The notes under the pieces are model-generated. The model ran no database searches. It had not been told where the DNA came from and saw only the letters and a program-made list of their open reading frames with translations. The position numbers and the translations under genes are program-made. From NCBI GenBank assembly GCA_022376925.1, contig JAIOJX010000026.1, forward strand, positions 250,353,330 to 250,417,329: DNA of 64,000 nt. The letters are read 5' to 3'. The DNA is from Tragulus kanchil. Taxonomy: Eukaryota > Chordata > Mammalia > Artiodactyla > Tragulidae. Positions 23,001 to 33,520 of this stretch are shown here, piece after piece; the stretch's first letter is position 1; every line of letters starts with the position of its first letter.

Positions 23001-24734
23001 AGTGACTGATTGAATCAATTCAATTCTGGGCATCTGCAGCTCAACCTTAGAAACAAAATAAAACAAAACAGTACTGGTCTCCCAGGATGAAATAACGTAA
23101 TAGCCCAGTGCCTAGCACATAGTAAGGACTTAACTAATGGTGGCCATCACTGTTATGATGCTCACCTAATCTGCTCTGCCTTTTTTACTTTCTAGTAAAT
23201 GTAGAAAGATGGGGAGTTCAGTGGAGGTACTTCTCTATGTACCTACACTTATTTCTGTTCTCATTTATTGGTTTAATGGCTGTAAAAGCAAAAGGCCTGG
23301 GTCAGGGCCTGATGTGCACAGAGGCTATTCTAATGAGTCAAAAAAAAAAAAGTGCTATCAGGCATACCCAGTGGCAGCCCCAGCCTTCCAATCCCCCAAA
23401 TAACCTCAAATAAGAACACCTTACTAGTGTGAGTCCTTGCATCTTGAATAAGTAGTTTACATTAATCAGGACTAGACTGAGCGGAAGGGAAACTTATTGG
23501 TGCATGTGAAAATTAGGATTTAAAGAAAAAGAACTGGCTTCAACTTTCTCAACTGAATTGGAGAATTCTTACTGCCTTGCGCCTACTGACTTCTGCTATT
23601 TCCACAGCTAAAAGTCTGTTCTTGCAGTGTATTCTCGCCCGAAAATTCCCATGGACAAAGGAACCCAGCAGACCACACTCCATACAGTTCTAAAGAGTCA
23701 GACACAACTGAGCGACTGAGCACACATGAAGATATTCACCAAGAAAAAAATAAGATATAATATATCATTATGATCATATACAATGGAGCAGTTTGAACAG
23801 ATTAACTGGTTCTATCTATCTATCTATAAATGGCTTTATCTGTCTATGTATCAACATGGATGGATCTCAGAAACTTAATGCTGTATATAAAAAAAGCAAA
23901 CTGTGGAGTGATATGTGCAATATGATCCATTTATATACATTTTAAAAGCAGACACTGCACTGCATATTTTTGTGAATCTGTAAATCTATGGAGAATAGAC
24001 TGGAAGGACACACATCAGATATACTCAGGGATGAGGGATAAAGGAGATAAGGAAAGAGAGGGTCATGTCTAGACAGATGATTATATCATGCCAGTAACGG
24101 AAGAGTGACTGATTGAATCAATTCAATTCTGGGCATCTGCAGCTCAACCTTAGAAACAAAATAAAACAAAACAGTACTGGTCTCCCAGGATGAAATAACG
24201 TAATAGCCCAGTGCCTAGCACATAGTAAGGACTTAACTAATGGTGGCCATCACTGTTATGATGCTCACCTAATCTGCTCTGCCTTTTTTACTTTCTAGTA
24301 AATGTAGAAAGATGGGGAGTTCAGTGGAGGTACTTCTCTATGTACCTACACTTATTTCTGTTCTCATTTATTGGTTTAATGGCTGTAAAAGCAAAAGGCC
24401 TGGGTCAGGGCCTGATGTGCACAGAGGCTATTCTAATGAGTCAAAAAAAAAAAAAGTGCTATCAGGCATACCCAGTGGCAGCCCCAGCCTTCCAATCCCC
24501 CAAATAACCTCAAATAAGAACACCTTACTAGTGTGAGTCCTTGCATCTTGAATAAGTAGTTTACATTAATCAGGACTAGACTGAGCGGAAGGGAAACTTA
24601 TTGGTGCATGTGAAAATTAGGATTTAAAGAAAAAGAACTGGCTTCAACTTTCTCAACTGAATTGGAGAATTCTTACTGCCTTGCGCCTACTGACTTCTGC
24701 TATTTCCACAGCTAAAAGTCTGTTCTTGCAGTGT
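22527..24734. repeat. Direct duplication 6 (lag 1,104), no spacer
   Basis: 22527-23630 is followed directly by 23631-24734. Differences are one G in a run, one A/G change near 22854/23957 and one extra A in the run near 24443. The joint lies inside Bov-tA sequence, with short shared sequence ('agt' plus 'attctcgcc'). Confidence 0.96.
23085..23160 (+). mobile_element. MIR 3' fragment
   Basis: 'agtgcctagcacatagtaag' followed by 'gacttaactaatggtggcc' is the MIR 3' end. Copied at 24188-24263. Confidence 0.55.
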
Positions 24735-24947
24735 CCACTTCCAGGTACCGATTTTGAGCTAGTTATGCAAGCAACTGAAAGAAGGTTTGACTCACCAAGT
24801 GGAAAATAAAATTTGCTGGAAGCAAACTGTATAGTTCACAAAGTTAAAGGAAATGCTGAGAGCCAGGGCTTGGGAAGAAAGGAAAGCAGAGAGCAATGTG
24901 ATAATTAGTAAGGAGTGCATACTGTTTCTTTAGGTCGTGCCAGGGGC
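24735..24947. other. Unrecognised sequence
   Basis: Nothing recognised between duplication 6 and the Bov-tA; its right part opens duplication 7. Confidence 0.4.
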
Positions 24948-25175
24948 TTCCCAGGTGGCTCAGTGGTAAAGAATCTGCCTTCCAAGCAGTAGACACACAG
25001 GAGACATAGCTTCAATCCCTAGGTTGGGAAGATCCCTTGGAGAGGGAAATGGCAACCCACTCCAATATTCTTGCCTAGAGAATTCAATGGACAGAGGAGC
25101 CTAGTGGGCACAAAATTTTGTGATCTCGAGGTTAAAAATTTGTCAGATATGACTTAACAACTAAACAACAAAAAC
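24948..25175 (+). mobile_element. Bov-tA SINE
   Basis: 'gggcttcccaggtggctcag', 'cttcaatccctaggttggga' and 'cactccaatattcttgccta' in Bov-tA order. Copy at 26051-26278. Confidence 0.92.
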
Positions 25176-25436
25176 AAATGGGAACAAAAACAAATGGGAA
25201 CAATTCAGTCCACAAACCTAGATTTCCACTGTCATTCTATGAAAAGAGAGTCTGACTGGCTTAGTTTGGGTCATATGGGGGGCCTTGTGACTGACAATCC
25301 TACTAAGATTAGATGTAGTTGCAGTTCCCTGAAGGACAAGCTTCTTCCAAAACAAGGGTAGGGATGCTGGCCTAGCAAAAACACTAGATATCTACTTCAC
25401 AGCTAAAAGTAGTTCGCATTTTATTAGAGGTCACAG

Positions 25437-25500
25437 ATATGATACTATATCTGTGATACTATGATACTATATGATACTATGTATATATATATAATAACTT
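25437..25500. repeat. GATACTAT / TA simple repeat
   Basis: Imperfect GATACTAT units followed by (TA)n. Copied at 26540-26603. Confidence 0.85.
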
Positions 25501-25532
25501 CACTTAATATATACGGTAAGTTCATTATCAGT

Positions 25533-25957
25533 TAGGTACAATAAAAGACAAAAATGGCAAGAACCCAACAGAAGCAGATGAGACTAAGAAGCAGTGGCAA
25601 GAATACACAGAATAACTGTACAAAAAAGCGCTTAATGACCCATATAACTACAATGGTGTGGTCATTCACCTAGAGCCAGACATCCTGGAGTGTGAAATCA
25701 AATGGGCCTTCATCAGTACAAACAAAGCCAGTGGAGGTGATGGAATTCCAGCTATTTCAAATCCTGAAAGATAATACCATTAAAGTGCTGCACACAATGT
25801 GCAGTGAATTTGGAAAACCCAGCAGTGGCCACAGGACTGGAAAAAGTCAGTTTTCATTCCAATCCCTAAGAAAGGCAATGCAAAGAATGCTCAAACTACC
25901 ACACAATTGCACTCATTTCATGAGAAGTTATGTTCAAAGTCTTTCATTAAAGTAAAG
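25533..25957 (+). mobile_element. BovB fragment, first copy (cut at assembly joint)
   Basis: Same BovB segment as 26636 onwards, stopped at the duplication joint. Its terminal part is consensus-like rather than locus-like. The open frame at 25692-25955 (87 codons) is an artefact of this. Confidence 0.85.
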
Positions 25958-26050
25958 GCTGAGAGCCAGGGCTTGGGAAGAAAGGAAAGCAGAGAGCAAT
26001 GTGATAATTAGTAAGGAGTGCATACTGTTTCTTTAGGTCGTGCCAGGGGC

Positions 26051-26278
26051 TTCCCAGGTGGCTCAGTGGTAAAGAATCTGCCTTCCAAGCAGTAGACACA
26101 CAGGAGACATAGCTTCAATCCCTAGGTTGGGAAGATCCCTTGGAGAGGGAAATGGCAACCCACTCCAATATTCTTGCCTAGAGAATTCAATGGACAGAGG
26201 AGCCTAGTGGGCACAAAATTTTGTGATCTCGAGGTTAAAAATTTGTCAGATATGACTTAACAACTAAACAACAAAAAC
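26051..26278 (+). mobile_element. Bov-tA SINE, second copy
   Basis: Identical to 24948-25175 within duplication 7. Confidence 0.92.
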
Positions 26279-26635
26279 AAATGGGAACAAAAACAAATGG
26301 GAACAATTCAGTCCACAAACCTAGATTTCCACTGTCATTCTATGAAAAGAGAGTCTGACTGGCTTAGTTTGGGTCATATGGGGGGCCTTGTGACTGACAA
26401 TCCTACTAAGATTAGATGTAGTTGCAGTTCCCTGAAGGACAAGCTTCTTCCAAAACAAGGGTAGGGATGCTGGCCTAGCAAAAACACTAGATATCTACTT
26501 CACAGCTAAAAGTAGTTCGCATTTTATTAGAGGTCACAGATATGATACTATATCTGTGATACTATGATACTATATGATACTATGTATATATATATAATAA
26601 CTTCACTTAATATATACGGTAAGTTCATTATCAGT

Positions 26636-28975
26636 TAGGTACAATAAAAGACAAAAATGGCAAGAACCCAACAGAAGCAGATGAGACTAAGAAGCAGTGG
26701 CAAGAATACACAGAATAACTGTACAAAAAAGCGCTTAATGACCCATATAACTACAATGGTGTGGTCATTCACCTAGAGCCAGACATCCTGGAGTGTGAAA
26801 TCAAATGGGCCTTCATCACTACAAACAAAGCCAGTGGAGGTGATGGAATACCAGCTGAGTTATTTCAAATCCTAAAAGATGATGCCGTTAAAGTGCTGTA
26901 CTCAATATGCCACCAAATTCGGAAAACTCAGCAGTGGCCACAGAACTGGAGAAGGTCAGTTTTCATTCCAATCCCTAAGAAAGGCAATGCCAAAGAATGC
27001 TCAAATTACCACACAATTGCACTCATTTCATATGCTAGCAAGATTATGTTCAAAGTCTTTCAAGCTAGTCTTCAGTAGTATGTTACTCAAAGACTTCCAG
27101 ATGCACAACAAGCTGGATTTAGAAAAGGCAGAGGAACCAGAGATCAAATTGCTAACATCTGCTGAATCATAGAAAAAGCAAAGGAACTCCAAATAAACAT
27201 CCACTTTTGCTTCACTGACTACACTAAAGCCTTTGACTTTGTGGATCACAGCAAAGTATGAAATATTCTTGAAGAGATGGGAATACCAGACCACCTTACC
27301 TGCCTCCTGATAAACCTGTATGCAGGGCAAGAAGCAACAGTTAGAATTGGACATGGAACAATCAACTGGTTCAAAATTGGGAAAGGAGTACAGCAAGGCT
27401 GTATATTGTCACCATGCTTATTTAACTTATATGCAGAGTACATCACACAAAATGCTGGCCTGGATGGCTCATAAGCTGGAATCAAGATTACTAGAAGAAA
27501 TATCAGAAATCTCAGATAATACCACTTTAATGGCAGAAAATGAAGAAGAACTAAAGAGCATCTTGATGAAGGTGAAATAGGAAAGTGAAAGGGCTAGCTT
27601 AAAACTCAACATTCTGGAGCAGGAAATGGCAACCCAGTCCAGTATTCTTGCCTGGAAAATTCTAGTGGAGCCTGGTGGGCAATAGACATGGGATCACAAA
27701 GAGTCAGACATGACTGATTACGCATGCAGCATTAGATATATACCCCAAAGAACTGAAAGCACACATTAACACAAAATGTTTTACACTAACGTTCACAGTG
27801 GCATTGTTCACGATAAAAAGTAGAAACAACTCAGGTGCTTTTTAATGGTGAATGAATAAACACTATGTGGTATATTCATACAGTGAAACATTATTCAGTC
27901 ATACAAAGGAAAGAAGTATTGATAACATGCTATAACATGGATGAACCTTGAAAATGTTCACACTAAGTAAAAGAAGTGAGTCACAAGAAGTCATGTATTG
28001 TACCTCCATATGAGATAGCAAGAAAAGGCAAATCTCTAGAGGCAGAAGTCGATCAGTGGCTGCTGAGAGGGGGCAGGTTGGGAGTGGGGGTAGGAGTGGG
28101 GCTTGGGATAGACTGCTAATAGGTATGAAGTTTCTTCCTAGGGGCATCAAAATGTTCAGACGTGATGACCGATTGTGGTGATGGTCACACAACTCTGAAT
28201 ACTTCTTTAAAACATTTAATTGAACAATTTAAATTGATGTTTGGTATGAGAATTATATCACAATAAACCTTTTTTTTCCCCCTAAAAAACCCCCTCAACA
28301 TTCAAAAAATGAAGAGCATGGCATCTGGTCCCATCACATCATGGTAAATAGACAGGGAAAAGTAGAAACACTGTCAGATTTCATTTTCTTGGGCTCCAAA
28401 ATCACTGCAGACAATTACAGTAGTCAAGAAATTAAAAGACACTTGCTCCTTGGGAAAAAAGCTATGACAAATCCAGACAGTGTATTAAAAAGCAGAGACA
28501 TCACTTTGTCCACAAAGATCTGTCTAGTTAAAGCTATGATTTTTCCATTTACAGATGTGAGAATTGGACCATAAAAAAGGCTGAGTGCCAAAGAATTGAT
28601 GCTTTTGAACTTCAGTGCTGGAGAAGACTCTTGAGTCCCTTAGACAGCAAGGAGATGAAACCAATCAATCCTAAAGGAAATACACACCCCTCCCCAGAAT
28701 ATTCATTGGAAGGATTGGTGCTGAAGCTGAAGGTTCAGTACTCTGGCCACCTGATTCAAAGAGCCGACTGATTGGAAAAGTCTCTGATGCTGGGAAAGAC
28801 TGAGGGCAAGAGGAGAAGAGAGTGACAGAGGATAAGATGATTCGATGCCATCACTGACTCAACAGACAGGAATTTGAGCAAACTCCAGAAGTTGGTGAAA
28901 GACAGGGGAGCCTGGCGTGCTGCAGTTCATGGGGTTGCAAAGAGTCAGACCCGACTTAGCAACTGGACAACAAAT
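26636..28975 (+). pseudogene. BovB LINE ORF2 remnant and 3' end, split by an insertion
   Basis: Longest BovB here. The frame at 26761-27078 (105 codons) encodes the start of the RTE-clade reverse transcriptase, and further pieces continue to 27580 with stops and frameshifts. The palm motif resembling F-x-DY-x-KAFD is readable near 27210-27240. The second catalytic motif (YADD in BovB) is destroyed: about eight bases are missing at 27509-27520. An unrelated insertion occupies 27615-28293, after which the BovB 3' end resumes to 28975. The element is dead. Confidence 0.92.
27605..28303 (+). mobile_element. Composite insertion (Bov-tA piece plus L1M-like 3' end) in BovB
   Basis: The 10-base 'ctcaacattc' stands at both edges (27605-27614, 28294-28303), and BovB sequence is continuous when one copy and the intervening bases are ignored. 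Inside are a Bov-tA 3' piece (27615-27730) and an L1M-like 3' end (27735-28267: 'gaactgaaagcacacattaa', 'aacatggatgaaccttgaaa', 'gaattatatcacaataaacc'). The terminus is T/C-rich, not clean poly(A). Confidence 0.75.
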
Positions 28976-29129
28976 CAGTTCATGTACAATACGGGGAGTT
29001 CACCATTCCTATCTTTTCCCTCTTCTGAATCTGTAAAATGAGGTTTATGATGCGTTCCCTTATATCACCAGATGTAAATCTCCATAAATTAGTAATAACT
29101 CAGAGCTGGAAAGGTCTCAGATCTCTCAA

Positions 29130-29292
29130 GGGAGTGATTCTCAACCTTACCTTGGCTGAACAGTATTTTTAAATGCACACACCCAGAGATTCTGATTTAA
29201 TTGGCCTGGGAGGGAGAGCTTGGGCATCAACAGTTTTAAAAAGTTTCCCAGGTGATTCTGACACTCACCCATGATTGAGAAGTCCTGGCATA
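29130..29292 (+). mobile_element. MER5A-type hAT DNA transposon relic
   Basis: Starts 'agtgattctcaaccttacct', passes 'cccagagattctgatttaat' and 'ttcccaggtgattctgacac' and ends 'tgattgagaagtcctgg'. This order and the inverted ends fit MER5A, a non-autonomous hAT-Charlie relic. Copy at 30222-30384; a third, partial piece at 31457-31504. Confidence 0.8.
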
Positions 29293-29543
29293 GGCTTTTA
29301 GGGGTACTTTGCTCTCATGCACTGTCCTACTGCCAAAAGTTCCTCTGTATCTCTGAGAGGGGACTGTTAGTTTGTTTTAATGACTCTAATGAAAACAGTA
29401 TGTTAGTGTGCTTCAGTTGCAGTAATAAAATGCCACAGGCTGAGCGGCTTAAACAGTAGCAATTTATTTCCTCATAGCGGTCCGAGCTGCAAGGTCCAGG
29501 ATCAAGGATCCAGCAGGGATCAGTTTGGGGCGAGAGCTCTCTT

Positions 29544-30063
29544 TGGGAAAAAGCTATGACAAATCCAGACAGTGTATTAAAAAGCAGAGACATCACTTTG
29601 TCCACAAAGATCTGTCTAGTTAAAGCTATGATTTTTCCATTTACAGATGTGAGAATTGGACCATAAAAAAGGCTGAGTGCCAAAGAATTGATGCTTTTGA
29701 ACTTCAGTGCTGGAGAAGACTCTTGAGTCCCTTAGACAGCAAGGAGATGAAACCAATCAATCCTAAAGGAAATACACACCCCTCCCCAGAATATTCATTG
29801 GAAGGATTGGTGCTGAAGCTGAAGGTTCAGTACTCTGGCCACCTGATTCAAAGAGCCGACTGATTGGAAAAGTCTCTGATGCTGGGAAAGACTGAGGGCA
29901 AGAGGAGAAGAGAGTGACAGAGGATAAGATGATTCGATGCCATCACTGACTCAACAGACAGGAATTTGAGCAAACTCCAGAAGTTGGTGAAAGACAGGGA
30001 GCCTGGCGTGCTGCAGTTCATGGGGTTGCAAAGAGTCAGACCCGACTTAGCAACTGGACAACA
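29544..30063 (+). mobile_element. BovB 3' end, second copy
   Basis: Duplicate of 28452-28972 through duplication 8. Confidence 0.9.
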
Positions 30064-30492
30064 AATCAGTTCATGTACAATACGGGGAGTTCACCATTCC
30101 TATCTTTTCCCTCTTCTGAATCTGTAAAATGAGGTTTATGATGCGTTCCCTTATATCACCAGATGTAAATCTCCATAAATTAGTAATAACTCAGAGCTGG
30201 AAAGGTCTCAGATCTCTCAAGGGAGTGATTCTCAACCTTACCTTGGCTGAACAGTATTTTTAAATGCACACACCCAGAGATTCTGATTTAATTGGCCTGG
30301 GAGGGAGAGCTTGGGCATCAACAGTTTTTAAAAAGTTTCCCAGGTGATTCTGACACTCACCCATGATTGAGAAGTCCTGGCATAGGCTTTTAGGGGTACT
30401 TTGCTCTCATGCACTGTCCTACTGCCAAAAGTTCCTCTGTATCTCTGAGAGGGGACTGTTAGTTTGTTTTAATGACTCTAATGAAAACAGTA

Positions 30493-30849
30493 TGTTAGTG
30501 TGCTTCAGTTGCAGTAATAAAATGCCACAGGCTGAGCGGCTTAAACAGTAGCAATTTATTTCCTCATAGCGGTCCGAGCTGCAAGGTCCAGGATCAAGGA
30601 TCCAGCAGGGATCAGTTTGGGGAGAGCTCTCTTTGCTGTGTTCTCACAGGGTGGAGAGGAACCAGCTACCTGGTATCTGTTCTTGTAAGGATACTCATAC
30701 TGTTAGATGAGGGTTCTACCCTTATAACCACATTTGACCTAAATTACCTCCATAAAGGCTATATCTGCAAATACAGTCACATTGGCGGTTGGGGTTTCAA
30801 CATATGAATGAATGCTGGAGATGGGGGCATAAACATTCAGTCTACAGCA
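30493..30849 (-). mobile_element. MLT1-type MaLR solo LTR
   Basis: Reverse-complement MLT1-like LTR: 'aataaaatgccacaggctga', 'aatttatttcctcatagcgg', 'tttcaacatatgaatgaatg' and 'cattcagtctacagca'. Read on the minus strand it starts TGCTGT and ends CTAACA, the expected TG...CA. Partial copy at 29401-29543, full copy at 31611-31968. Confidence 0.75.
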
Positions 30850-30989
30850 AGAAGCTCCCAACTCACTGGGCTGTAGTGGGACTCAAATTGTAAGAAAACT
30901 CTTTTTCATATTAAGCCCCAAAATATCTCTTTCCAAATCCTTTCTACGTTTTAGTTTTAGTTCTGTAGAAAGGCTTAAGGGAAAAAAAG

Positions 30990-31172
30990 TTTTTTAATTG
31001 TTATTTATTTGGTTGCACCAGATATAAGTTGTGGTGCATGGACTCTCTAGTTATTTCACGCAGCTTAGTTGCTCCTTGTTATGTGGGATCTTAGTTTCCT
31101 GACCAGGGATCGAACCCACATTGTCTGCATTACAAGGCAGATTCTTAACCCCTGGACCACCAGGGAAGTCCC
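30990..31172 (-). mobile_element. CHR-type SINE
   Basis: 'ggttgcaccagatataagtt', 'gaccagggatcgaacccaca' (reverse B-box) and 'ctggaccaccagggaagtcc' at the 5' end. Copy at 32111-32293. Confidence 0.88.
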
Positions 31173-31185
31173 AAGGAAAATTTCT

Positions 31186-31408
31186 GTTGTTGTTTAGATC
31201 CTTTAGTCACGTCCAACTCTTCTGTGACCCTATGGACTGTGTAGCCCACCAGGCTCCTCTTTCCGCGGGATTCCCAGTCGAGAATACTGGAGTGGGTTGC
31301 CGTTTCCTTCATCAGGGATTTTCCCTGACTCAGGGATCGAACCATCGTCTCCTGCATTAGTAGGCAGATTCTTTACTGCTGAGCCTAAATGTATACCAGG
31401 AAGCCCCT
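31186..31408 (-). mobile_element. Bov-tA SINE
   Basis: 'cacgtccaactcttctgtga', 'ccaccaggctcctctttccg', 'gaatactggagtgggttgcc' and 'tactgctgagcc' follow reverse Bov-tA order. Copy at 32306-32529. The 79- and 70-codon frames on both strands are SINE-derived. Confidence 0.9.
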
Positions 31409-31610
31409 AAGGAAATAGGAGGCAACTACTACAATAAACAACCATTTTGCTAGGCACCCAGGTGATTCTGACACTCACCCATGATTGAGAAGTCCTGGCA
31501 TAGGCTTTTAGGGGTACTTTGCTCTCATGCACTGTCCTACTGCCAAAAGTTCCTCTGTATCTCTGAGAGGGGACTGTTAGTTTGTTTTAATGACTCTAAT
31601 GAAAACAGTA

Positions 31611-31968
31611 TGTTAGTGTGCTTCAGTTGCAGTAATAAAATGCCACAGGCTGAGCGGCTTAAACAGTAGCAATTTATTTCCTCATAGCGGTCCGAGCTGC
31701 AAGGTCCAGGATCAAGGATCCAGCAGGGATCAGTTTGGGGCGAGAGCTCTCTTTGCTGTGTTCTCACAGGGTGGAGAGGGAACCAGCTACCTGGTATCTG
31801 TTCTTGTAAGGATACTCATACTGTTAGATGAGGGTTCTACCCTTATAACCACATTTGACCTAAATTACCTCCATAAAGGCTATATCTGCAAATACAGTCA
31901 CATTGGCGGTTGGGGTTTCAACATATGAATGAATGCTGGAGATGGGGGCATAAACATTCAGTCTACAG
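31611..31968 (-). mobile_element. MLT1-type LTR, second full copy
   Basis: Duplicate of 30493-30849 within duplication 9. Confidence 0.75.
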
Positions 31969-32110
31969 CAAGAAGCTCCCAACTCACTGGGCTGTAGTGG
32001 GACTCAAATTGTAAGAAAACTCTTTTTCATATTAAGCCCCAAAATATCTCTTTCCAAATCCTTTCTACGTTTTAGTTTTAGTTCTGTAGAAAGGCTTAAG
32101 GGAAAAAAAG

Positions 32111-32293
32111 TTTTTTAATTGTTATTTATTTGGTTGCACCAGATATAAGTTGTGGTGCATGGACTCTCTAGTTATTTCACGCAGCTTAGTTGCTCCTTGT
32201 TATGTGGGATCTTAGTTTCCTGACCAGGGATCGAACCCACATTGTCTGCATTACAAGGCAGATTCTTAACCCCTGGACCACCAGGGAAGTCCC
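32111..32293 (-). mobile_element. CHR-type SINE, second copy
   Basis: Duplicate of 30990-31172. Confidence 0.88.
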
Positions 32294-32305
32294 AAGGAAA
32301 ATTTC

Positions 32306-32529
32306 TGTTGTTGTTTAGATCCTTTAGTCACGTCCAACTCTTCTGTGACCCTATGGACTGTGTAGCCCACCAGGCTCCTCTTTCCGCGGGATTCCCAGTC
32401 GAGAATACTGGAGTGGGTTGCCGTTTCCTTCATCAGGGATTTTCCCTGACTCAGGGATCGAACCATCGTCTCCTGCATTAGTAGGCAGATTCTTTACTGC
32501 TGAGCCTAAATGTATACCAGGGAAGCCCC
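32306..32529 (-). mobile_element. Bov-tA SINE, second copy
   Basis: Duplicate of 31186-31408, with one more G near its 5' end. Confidence 0.9.
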
Positions 32530-32571
32530 TAAGGAAATAGGAGGCAACTACTACAATAAACAACCATTTTG

Positions 32572-32760
32572 CTAGGCATTTTGCATACATTCTCATTCTC
32601 AAGCTAGAGGAGACTGTGAGGAAGATATTGTGCCTAATTTCCAGATCAAAAGACTGATATCAGAGAGGATGAGTAATCTGCCTAAATTCATAAGACTGAT
32701 CAGTGGCAAAATGAGAATTGAAACCAGGCCTTTCTGCTTCCTACGCCCAGGTTCTTTCTC
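32572..32760 (-). mobile_element. MIR SINE, reverse orientation
   Basis: 'cattttgcatacattctcat', 'gtgcctaatttccagatcaa', 'gagtaatctgcctaaattca' and 'cagtggcaaaatgagaattg' match reversed MIR order. Confidence 0.6.
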
Positions 32761-33310
32761 TCTTTGTGCTGCAGTCACCTCTTCTACACAGAACCCTCAG
32801 ATACATGAGGGTAAACCTGCCCACAGGCCTGAAAGCTCCATCTGATTCCTGAGAACATGCCTTGTCCATCCAATGCTGCGCCTACGACTGTGGGTGCCTG
32901 CTTTTCTTTCTCTCCTTTTCTCCCCTTAATTTCATAGTTTATTATTTATGCTTCACCCTAATTTTGATTTACTTCACTCACACATTATTTTTCCTCAGTG
33001 TTTTTTCTGGAATTCCTTTCATTTTGCAGACTCTAGTATAGACCAGACAGTAGCACGAGCAAGAATCATGTAGAAATATACTGATTGATGAGGTGAGGAG
33101 GGGACAATGGATCAGCATTTCAAACAAGCTCTCAGGTTACCACTGGTGGGTAGATTCCACTTGGATGTGCTGGTATAGATTTACTTTTCAGCCTTTCTAA
33201 CCAGCTCATCTGCAGAAAGGGTTTCATGTGCTTTTTAACTTTTTCCTCCACAAGGAAGATCAGCTTGTACTTTCAGTACCTACAACGAGGAGAGGCATAG
33301 ACAGACAAAA

Positions 33311-33520
33311 GGGCTTCTCTGGTGGCTCAGGGGTAAAGAATCCACCTGCCAATGCAGAAGTGGGTTCACTCCCTGGGTTGGGAACACTCCCTAGAGAAGG
33401 AAAGGGCAGCCCACTCCAGTATTCTCAAGTGGGAAATCCCATGAACAAAGAAGCCTGGCAGGCTACAGTTCACAGGGTCGAAAAGAGTTGGACACAACTT
33501 AGCAACTAAACAACAAAAAG
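33311..33520 (+). mobile_element. Bov-tA SINE
   Basis: 'gggcttctctggtggctcag' to 'aaactaaacaac'. Its last 155 bases recur at 34462-34615 because duplication 10 starts inside it. Confidence 0.93.

Larger units (their letters stand above)
24855..27060. repeat. Direct duplication 7 (lag 1,103) with divergent BovB end
   Basis: 24855-25957 recurs at 25958-27060. The first 880 bases agree closely, but the last 220 of the first copy (25735-25957) drift from the second (26838-27060) and lack 'gagtt'. Several of those differences match the general BovB consensus, as if reads from other BovB copies were mixed in. Confidence 0.92.
28450..30635. repeat. Direct duplication 8 (lag 1,092)
   Basis: About 28450-29543 recurs at 29544-30635 without spacer. 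Small run-length differences only ('ggggcgagag' versus 'ggggagagctc'; one extra T near 30329). The first joint bisects an MLT1-type LTR; the second copy starts inside BovB. Confidence 0.95.
30339..32578. repeat. Direct duplication 9 (lag about 1,120)
   Basis: 30339-31456 recurs at 31458-32578. The first copy overlaps the second copy of duplication 8 for about 300 bases, so the MER5A end and LTR start occur three times (29240, 30339, 31458). One G is missing in 'ccaggaagcccc' near 31399. The three identical 62-codon frames at 29271, 30363 and 31481 are this triplication. Confidence 0.95.

Noticed and set aside
22500..24734. CRISPR-like or phage-related repeat arrangement
   Set aside because: Repeats are kilobase-long, two-copy, and in mammalian repeat-rich DNA; there are no short regularly spaced repeats or cas genes.
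26761..27078. 105-codon reverse-transcriptase frame as a domesticated gene
   Set aside because: It is ordinary BovB ORF2, followed by stops, a lost catalytic motif and an insertion; nothing suggests selection.
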